Shown here: positions 58,963 to 64,000 of the stretch, one piece after another
Layout: each line of letters opens with the position of its first letter
Position numbering within the stretch: the stretch's first letter is position 1
NCBI RefSeq assembly: GCF_002022005.1
Contig: NZ_CP017258.1
Location: 248,001-312,000 of the forward strand
Length of the DNA stretch: 64,000 bases
Reading direction: 5' to 3'
Origin: Campylobacter pinnipediorum subsp. caledonicus
GTDB taxonomy: Bacteria > Campylobacterota > Campylobacteria > Campylobacterales > Campylobacteraceae
Program-made: the position numbers and the translations under genes
Notes under the pieces: model-generated
Databases searched by the model: none
What the model was told of the DNA's origin: nothing
What the model saw: only the letters and a program-made list of their open reading frames with translations

Positions 58963-60393
58963 TTATCTTAAAATCTTCCCATTTGCTTTTTTAAGTTGCA
59001 TTGCACCTTCCATATCTTGAAGTTGCAAACAAACGCCAAGTTGATTACCAATGGCTCCCATTGCTTCCATTAGCCCCTGTTTTTGCACTTCTTTATTTAA
59101 AGCACCAATTCCCGTATTTAAACTAACTGCAAAAGATGGTATTTCATCTCTGCTATATCCCGCAAAGAAATCAGCGTTGCCATATTTCCAAACCAATTTT
59201 GCAAGTCTTTCAAATATAGGCTCAAAAAATGTTTCGTTAAAAGTTCTAATATAACCTTGTATCCTAACGCTACCTTCATTCGCCATAATGCTAGCCATCG
59301 TTGCAGTTTCTTTTCTGTATGTACTTGCTCCATTTTGTTGAGGGCTTACACCACTTGCTTCGCTCATTTCTTGGTCTATTAAACTTACTGCTAGTTGTGC
59401 CACATTTAGATTAGGCGCAGGTAGCACTTGTAAGGCTGTTGGCTCATTTGTAAATATTGGCAAGCCTATCGTTTCTATTTGCTCCCTTGTAACATTTGCA
59501 CTTGTGTTAACTACTATCTTTGGCTTTAATGCCATATTGATACCATCTATAATTGAGTTTCTTGTAATGTTTATCTCGTCTTGTAAAGGTAAAATACTAG
59601 CAAGAGGTGGCTCACCATACACACAAACAAAGTCTTGCTCGTTAAAATCTCTAACCTGTGGTGTCATATACCCAAAGATAAAGGGTTGTCCATCTTTTAG
59701 CTTAATGCCTTCTCTTAAAAGTGTTTCGTTAAATAAGGTTGAAACTTCCCATTCCCCATTGATTTGTTCGTAAATATCATATACTTCAAAACGCTCATAA
59801 GGCTTAAATTCAATATCATCAAGGCTTAATAACACTTGTTCTTTTTTAAATATCTTTCTTTTTGCAAGTGCTAACAAATCATCAGCCGTTAAGATTAGTT
59901 TATTGACTATATAACGCACATCTCTTGGGCTTTTAGCATTTGGGTCAAAGTATATCTCATCTAATTCTATCTCTTCAATAATAGGCATATCACCAGACCA
60001 ATATACCTTAGCCACGCTTGTTCCTAAGAACGGTATTTTTTGAAAGATTGGTGCAAATGTGTTATAAAGCTTTAGCATATCGGTGTAAATATCCAAAGCC
60101 TCTTGCCATTTGTCTATAACTTCTTGCTTAGAATTGATATAAGTTTGAAGTTTCGCAAAAGTATCATTGTTAAAATACGTTTCGCTTAAACTATCACTTA
60201 TACGCTTAGCCTTTGCGTTTATCTTTGGTATATAAATGCGTGATTTGTTCCTTTTTGCAAGTGATGTTATCTGCTCTTGTTCTAGATTAAGCAAGTAAGC
60301 ACTATTTAATTTATCAAAGCTAGGCTTATACTTTTCAAAGCCGTCCTTCGCATTTGATAACAACTCTTGCAAATAAACTACATCTTTTCCCAT
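58963..60393 (-). pseudogene. Portal gene of prophage B, 5' part (interrupted)
   Basis: 476 codons: 474 portal codons, then Leu-Arg-stop supplied by element C. The portal signatures are NKSRIYIPKINAKAKRISDS near the start, then FDPNAKSPRDVRYIVNK, and ASGVSPQQNGASTYRKE. The natural end is at 48035-48241. The loss of about 66 C-terminal residues probably makes the portal inactive and B defective until C leaves. Gene order is terminase, two small genes, portal, scaffold. Confidence 0.85.
58972..58977. other. Right junction core of element C
   Basis: AATCTT, partner of 48236-48241. The target side continues CCCA, and AATCTTCCCA is the exact complement of TGGGAAGATT in the candidate bridge RNA. 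Confidence 0.8.
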
Positions 60394-60394
60394 A

Positions 60395-60676
60395 TCACTT
60401 TACCAAAGGTGTTACATCTTGCACGAAATCGGTTATAAACTCATCATCTTTTAATGCATTTATAGCCTTTAAACTATCATCATCCATACCACCTGTTAAA
60501 GGTATTTTAGCGATAAGCTGAGCTGAGCCTATAACATCTCTCCAATACACACCCTTGCTTATATATTCAAGCATAATATCAGCCTTTTTCTTGCTAAGCT
60601 CATCGCCCCTTATATACTCATATTCGGGTATTTGTTTAACTTCTTGTAACTCTTCTTTAATCTCTTTCTTTGCCAT
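60395..60676 (-). CDS. Small head/terminase-region protein
   Basis: A 93-residue helical protein (EYIRGDELSKKKADIMLEYI) between the HTH gene and the portal, with a 1-bp gap. Small genes here in podoviruses can be head accessory proteins. Not recognised. Confidence 0.5.
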   Translation of the reverse strand: MAKKEIKEELQEVKQIPEYEYIRGDELSKKKADIMLEYISKGVYWRDVIGSAQLIAKIPLTGGMDDDSLKAINALKDDEFITDFVQDVTPLVK

Positions 60677-61004
60677 TTTCTTGCTCCTTTTTCTTTATGT
60701 TAAAATATGTTGATTTGCTAACCCCAGTCATTTGCATAACTTTGTCCTTGCAAACACCTTTTTTAATTAGTCTCTTAACTAACTCAACCTTTGCCTTTTT
60801 CTTTGGAATATATTTAATACCGCTAGTTATTTCGCAAATCATACTAGCGATAACAAGGCTAAGGTCTTCATCGTTTAGCTTAACTGCGTCCCTTATAACG
60901 CCCAAGCTTATGTTTTGCCGAATATATTCAAATTTCCAGTCCAAATTCAACCCAATTTTTGGACTATTCTCTTTTTTACCACGCGTTTTCACTATAAAAT
61001 TCAT
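60657..61004 (-). CDS. HTH protein between terminase and portal
   Basis: A 115-residue protein with a C-terminal helix-turn-helix (VKRLIKKGVCKDKVMQMTGV then SKSTYFNI). It overlaps the terminase end by 29 bp and the next gene by 20 bp. Its own coding sequence holds a copy (60937-60965) of the palindrome found upstream of the capsid gene. It may be a late regulator or a packaging DNA-binding protein. Confidence 0.6.
   Translation of the reverse strand: MNFIVKTRGKKENSPKIGLNLDWKFEYIRQNISLGVIRDAVKLNDEDLSLVIASMICEITSGIKYIPKKKAKVELVKRLIKKGVCKDKVMQMTGVSKSTYFNIKKKEQENGKERD
60937..60965. promoter_or_regulatory. Second copy of the 29-bp palindromic motif
   Basis: CAGTCCAAA, TTCAA, CCCAATTTTTGGACT: 26 of 29 bases match the site at 42417-42445. 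The arms AGTCCAAA/TTTGGACT still pair. It lies in the 5' end of the HTH gene, just after the terminase stop. Confidence 0.45.
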
Positions 61005-62280
61005 ATTCTTGCTCTATTTTGTTATAATTTATGCCATCGTAAAAGCATAAAGCTAAACTATCAGCATAATCAGGACTCACCCCATAATCTTTTTTTATCT
61101 CTGTTTTTGGAATTATCAAATATCTATCTTGCTTATCATAAGCAAACTCAATCATCTGCAATTGTTTTTTTAGTTTTTCGCTGTGAGTTATTGCTAGTAA
61201 ATGAAACTTCTCTTTTAAATTAAAATACATTTCAGCGCGTTTGTTAAAATATCTCTTTTGATTTGTTGCTTTAAAACTTGCCTTTGCTTCTACACAAACA
61301 CCCCTTAAGCCCAAATCACAAAGCATATCAAAGACACCAGCACCGACGCCTATAGTGTCTATGTATATCCATTTTGGTTTAATTTGGGCGAGGTTGTATT
61401 CCCTTAATATCTCTCTTGCAAGTTGTGTAACTGAATTAATCCTGTATGACTGAAACTCCGTTATATTGTAACCTTGCCTTTTGCATAAAACACTCTCATC
61501 ATCGCCCTCACGTGCGACATCAAGACCCCACACATTCATATCATCGGGGTTAAAAGTTAGCTCTTTGTTAAACGCATTTTCAATCATTGAAACGCTAAAC
61601 ATTGCGTTGCTTGTAGTGTCTAAAAATTCGCCATATATCTCTTGTTTGACAACATCACTATCAGCGCCGCCTAGTTCCTCGATAAGTTCGTTGATTTCAT
61701 TTTCTCTAAGCATTGGGTTATCAAAGCTAGAAACTTGATAATTAACCCAATCCTTTTCGTTTCTCATGCCTTTTATTGCTAAATCATAAAACTTATTCTT
61801 GCCTTTTGGAACACCACCTATAAAAGCCCTTGAATTAGGATAATCAAGCAACATAGGTCTTATTGCGTTATCCCAAAGATAGCTATTTTTTAAGATAATT
61901 CCTGCCTCGTTTAGTATAATGATGTCATAGCCAAAGCCCTCTATATTTTCAGGTCTTTCAGCACTTCGCATATCTAAAAAAGCCTCGTTATTAAAGACTA
62001 AGCGTTTATCTTGTGAGTAGAATTTCCAAAAATCGCTAGGTAGTTGTTTTAATTCAGGTAAAAAATAACGCTCAAAATAACGCTGTAAGTTTGATGTGAT
62101 AGTATCTACCCAAAGGATTTTCTTACCTTCAAGTAACCACTCAATACTAGCATTTGCTATCCCTTTTGTGTAGCCTACACGGCGACCTTTTTCAATTGTG
62201 GTAAATTTTGATTTGTTTTTAAAAAATACTTCCCTTTGCCAAGGTGCATATTTTAAACTTATAGTTGCATCACTCATCAT
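60976..62280 (-). CDS. terL: Terminase large subunit
   Basis: About 434 residues. I choose ATG 62280 (or 62277), with AAGGG 8 nt upstream, over the earlier in-frame ATG at 62301. The ATPase domain has YAPWQREVFFKN, the Walker A variant EKGRRVGYTKG and Walker B YDIIILNEAG. The nuclease domain has GLDVAREGDDES, YIDTIGVGAG and PDYADSLALCFYDG with acidic residues at the expected places. It cuts and pumps DNA through the portal, which is interrupted in this prophage. Confidence 0.85.
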   Translation of the reverse strand: MMSDATISLKYAPWQREVFFKNKSKFTTIEKGRRVGYTKGIANASIEWLLEGKKILWVDTITSNLQRYFERYFLPELKQLPSDFWKFYSQDKRLVFNNEAFLDMRSAERPENIEGFGYDIIILNEAGIILKNSYLWDNAIRPMLLDYPNSRAFIGGVPKGKNKFYDLAIKGMRNEKDWVNYQVSSFDNPMLRENEINELIEELGGADSDVVKQEIYGEFLDTTSNAMFSVSMIENAFNKELTFNPDDMNVWGLDVAREGDDESVLCKRQGYNITEFQSYRINSVTQLAREILREYNLAQIKPKWIYIDTIGVGAGVFDMLCDLGLRGVCVEAKASFKATNQKRYFNKRAEMYFNLKEKFHLLAITHSEKLKKQLQMIEFAYDKQDRYLIIPKTEIKKDYGVSPDYADSLALCFYDGINYNKIEQEYEFYSENAW

Positions 62281-62740
62281 CAACCAATCCCTTACGCTCA
62301 ATAGTTATTTTGTTATTGTTCTGTTGTGCGTTTGTGTTGTTTATTATCGTATTTGCTTCTTTACCAAGCACCGTTTCTTTATTTCTTGCTGTTATTCTGC
62401 TGTGTGCTTCTACATCTTGTATCGTGTCTGCCATCTCCAAAAGCTCATTTGCTTTTTTTTGATTTGCTAAGGCGATATTTTGAAAATAGATTAAATGTTT
62501 GGTTCTTTCTTCCACCACTTCGTGAAAAGCTTTCACTTCTTTTTCATTTAGCTTTGCTAGCTCTGTTTTTATCGCGACTTCAGTTTTCACAAGTTCTTTT
62601 AAATTTTGTTCTACATCTTTGCAAAGATTATAAACAAAGCCAACACTAACATCATATTTTATTGATAGTTGATTTTTAGATGCACCAGTTTTATATTCAG
62701 CTACAATTTTGTCTTTTAAATCTTGTGTAATTTTTTTCAT
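62270..62740 (-). CDS. Terminase small subunit-like protein
   Basis: A 156-residue protein with an N-terminal helix-turn-helix (IVAEYKTGASKNQLSIKYDV), a long coiled-coil middle and a charged tail. It directly precedes and overlaps the large subunit gene, the classic small-subunit position. It would recognise the packaging site. Confidence 0.7.
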   Translation of the reverse strand: MKKITQDLKDKIVAEYKTGASKNQLSIKYDVSVGFVYNLCKDVEQNLKELVKTEVAIKTELAKLNEKEVKAFHEVVEERTKHLIYFQNIALANQKKANELLEMADTIQDVEAHSRITARNKETVLGKEANTIINNTNAQQNNNKITIERKGLVDDE

Positions 62741-62741
62741 T

Positions 62742-63092
62742 TCAGCTCTCTATAAAAACCGCATTGATTTTTTTATCAGCAATTAATTTTTTAAGCATTT
62801 TTGCTTTTAATTTATATTCAGTAGTCTTAAAACCTTTGACATCTTCTATAAACATCACATCTCCTTTTTTGTAAGTAAAATCAGCAATGTATTTAATATC
62901 CCTTATGCGCTCAAATCCGCTTTTAGTTTTATCACTTGGCACTTTAAAACTCTCTTGCAATACAAAAGGCACTTGTTCTTTAAGCTCGCTTATTTGCTTA
63001 GCACTCTGTAAGAGCCTTAGCTCATTAGCTCTTTTAGCTTCTTTCTTGCTATCATAGCCTTTTGATTTTGTGTTGTGATATTTGCTAACCAA
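62742..63092 (-). CDS. DUF1064-family nuclease-like protein
   Basis: A 116-residue protein matching DUF1064: YHNTKSKGYDSKKEAKRANE, FERIRDIKYIADFTYKKGD and VEDVKGF-like FIEDVKGFKTTEY. The E..D..D.K arrangement (EDVKG) is that of restriction-fold nucleases, and the family is often annotated as a phage endonuclease or resolvase. It lies just upstream of the terminase genes. Confidence 0.75.
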   Translation of the reverse strand: MVSKYHNTKSKGYDSKKEAKRANELRLLQSAKQISELKEQVPFVLQESFKVPSDKTKSGFERIRDIKYIADFTYKKGDVMFIEDVKGFKTTEYKLKAKMLKKLIADKKINAVFIES

Positions 63093-63093
63093 T

Positions 63094-63504
63094 TCAAGCT
63101 CCTTGCACGATTTGATTTATTTGTGATAGTAAAAATTCATAGCCTTTAGTGTTGTTACATTTGATGTTTGACATTTTTGAAATAGTTTCTTTTAAAATTT
63201 CAATCCTATCCCTTGCTTCATCTATGACTTTCTCAAACTCACTCATCATTTTCCCTTTTTTCTTGATTGGCATTATGCAATTGTCAAGTATTGTGTCTAT
63301 TTGTTCTGAAATATCAGCCAACCCTAACTGTTTATCTCTCTCCCAAACGTCACATAATTTTGTATTTATTCTCTTGTAAACAGCATCAGGATTTACTGGT
63401 CTTGTTGAATTGTTTAAATCTTTTAATTGTTCTTGTTGCACCATTTTCTCAAACCTTTCAAGTTCTTTAATCATCTCTTCAAATGTAGCAAATGCTCTTA
63501 CCAT
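63094..63504 (-). CDS. Conserved helical protein (B homologue of 29421-29813)
   Basis: A 136-residue protein sharing STRPVNPDAVYKRINTKL-like and DEARDRIEILKETISKMSNI blocks with the A gene. Together with the next small gene it forms the conserved pair seen in both prophages. Function unknown. Confidence 0.6.
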   Translation of the reverse strand: MVRAFATFEEMIKELERFEKMVQQEQLKDLNNSTRPVNPDAVYKRINTKLCDVWERDKQLGLADISEQIDTILDNCIMPIKKKGKMMSEFEKVIDEARDRIEILKETISKMSNIKCNNTKGYEFLLSQINQIVQGA

Positions 63505-63692
63505 AAGCTTTTTTCTCCACCTTCATTTAACTTTTTTTGCTCTTTGTCAATTATCTTGTTTAATTCTTGCAGTTTGTAAAATGCTAATAGTTGATCAACT
63601 TCACGGACAAGTTTTTTGTTTTCATCAAACAATCTAACTTTAAAGCCGTTTGGCTCTTTCTCTAAGCTCACAAACTTGATAATTCTTCTCAC
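63498..63692 (-). CDS. Small conserved protein (B homologue of 29230-29424)
   Basis: A 64-residue protein (RIIKFVSLEKEPNGFKVRLF) that overlaps the next gene by 7 bp. It is similar along its length to the A protein and in the same order relative to the helical partner. Confidence 0.6.
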   Translation of the reverse strand: MRRIIKFVSLEKEPNGFKVRLFDENKKLVREVDQLLAFYKLQELNKIIDKEQKKLNEGGEKSLW

Positions 63693-63693
63693 G

Positions 63694-64000
63694 CTAAGCC
63701 CTTTTTAATGCTAATTTATTGCTTAATTGCTTAACCATACTCGCAACTTGTTTATTTTGTGGGATAAGCTCTTGTTTGTGTTCTATTGCTGGTGTTTCTT
63801 CTTCATAGCTAGGATTGATATATTCAACATTCCCTATCTTGTGTTGATTTTCAAATAGCCAATTAAAAATTTGTGCTGTTTCATCACTTGTCAGCCTTTG
63901 GAAAGTGCCATTATCAAGCACGACAAAGTTATTTCGTAAATTACCATCACTATCAACGCTTATAATCACAAAATCTTTAAAACCACTGCCTTTACCGCAG
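63694..64000 (-). CDS. Unknown protein, runs off the right edge
   Basis: The frame from the stop at 63694 is open to the window edge. A GTG at 63969 could start a 91-residue protein, but CGKGSGFKDFVIISVDSDGN reads through it and looks coding, so the true start is probably outside the window. Content includes DNGTFQRLTSDETAQIFNWL. Function unknown. Confidence 0.5.
   Translation of the reverse strand, partial: CGKGSGFKDFVIISVDSDGNLRNNFVVLDNGTFQRLTSDETAQIFNWLFENQHKIGNVEYINPSYEEETPAIEHKQELIPQNKQVASMVKQLSNKLALKRA

Larger units (their letters stand above)
48242..58977 (+). mobile_element. 10.7-kb integrated circular phage-like element with IS110-type recombinase
   Basis: All genes point right: recombinase, small regulator, Rep, about ten unrecognised genes, a 737-bp hairpin-rich gap, two small proteins, a membrane protein and an endolysin. 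The ends are defined three ways: AATCTT at both junctions, restoration of the portal frame on removal, and a perfect split promoter formed when the ends join. Rolling-circle Rep plus lysis genes suggests an ssDNA-type phage. No Zot/pI ATPase, terminase or recognisable capsid is visible, so the virion type is open. It is inserted against the direction of the host portal gene. Confidence 0.85.

Noticed and set aside
48261-58969. ATAAATGT (both ends, minus strand) as the insertion repeat of element C
   Set aside because: Joining at this repeat leaves the portal out of frame. AATCTT restores the frame, contains the CT core and gives the 17-bp promoter spacing.
48242-58977. Calling element C a filamentous (inovirus) prophage
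   Set aside because: No Zot/pI ATPase or typical major coat peptide is visible, and it carries an endolysin. Only Rep and the IS110-type enzyme are shared with such phages.

Overview
The window is AT-rich, with Campylobacter-like gene style (A-rich ribosome binding sites, TATAAT -10 boxes, tightly overlapping starts and stops). I infer a Campylobacter or close relative. No chromosomal housekeeping gene is visible: essentially the whole window is prophage DNA, in three nested or adjacent units.

Unit A (about 1-33.9 kb) is a tailed, podovirus-like prophage. Its late genes run leftward: portal, scaffold, SU10-type major capsid, connector, two tail-fibre genes, fibre assembly protein, spanins, holin, a DUF5675 lysis candidate, then virion/ejection proteins ending in a 2172-residue methyltransferase-helicase polyvalent protein. 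A lysogeny switch at about 23.2-24.1 kb separates these from rightward early genes: a catalytic-domain-only tyrosine recombinase, a primase-helicase, an iteron-rich candidate origin and many small genes. The unit ends with an excisionase, a P4-type integrase and a tRNA-3'-end attachment remnant. No large terminase gene for A is in the window.

Unit B (about 34.0 kb to the right edge) is a related prophage lying directly beside A. It has the same kind of late operon, leftward, plus terminase genes. Its fibre tip and fibre assembly genes are almost identical in DNA to those of A over about 1.54 kb, but its endolysin is of the M15 type.

Unit C (48,242-58,977) is a 10.7-kb element inserted in the portal gene of B. 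All its genes point right. It carries an IS110-family (DEDD) recombinase, a rolling-circle Rep (Rep_trans family), a set of unrecognised genes that may encode a virion, a long hairpin-rich intergenic region, a membrane protein and an M15 endolysin. It has no Zot/pI ATPase, so it is not an ordinary filamentous phage. Removing it at a 6-bp repeat (AATCTT) restores one open portal reading frame of about 540 codons.

The main result concerns the left end of C. Upstream of the recombinase is a region that can fold as a bridge RNA: a 5' stem-loop, then a loop containing a 10-nt match to the target DNA, then a second loop containing 10-nt and 8-nt matches to the two ends of the element. Joining the ends of C into a circle creates TTGACA-17 bp-TATGAT, a near-consensus promoter reading into this RNA. 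Together these suggest an RNA-guided, reversible phage-in-phage insertion. Other notable signals are a fold-back, Shine-Dalgarno-occluded 20-residue hydrophobic peptide cassette inside the late operon of A, a probable nested gene inside the giant gene, and an orphan structured RNA gene next to the portal of A.
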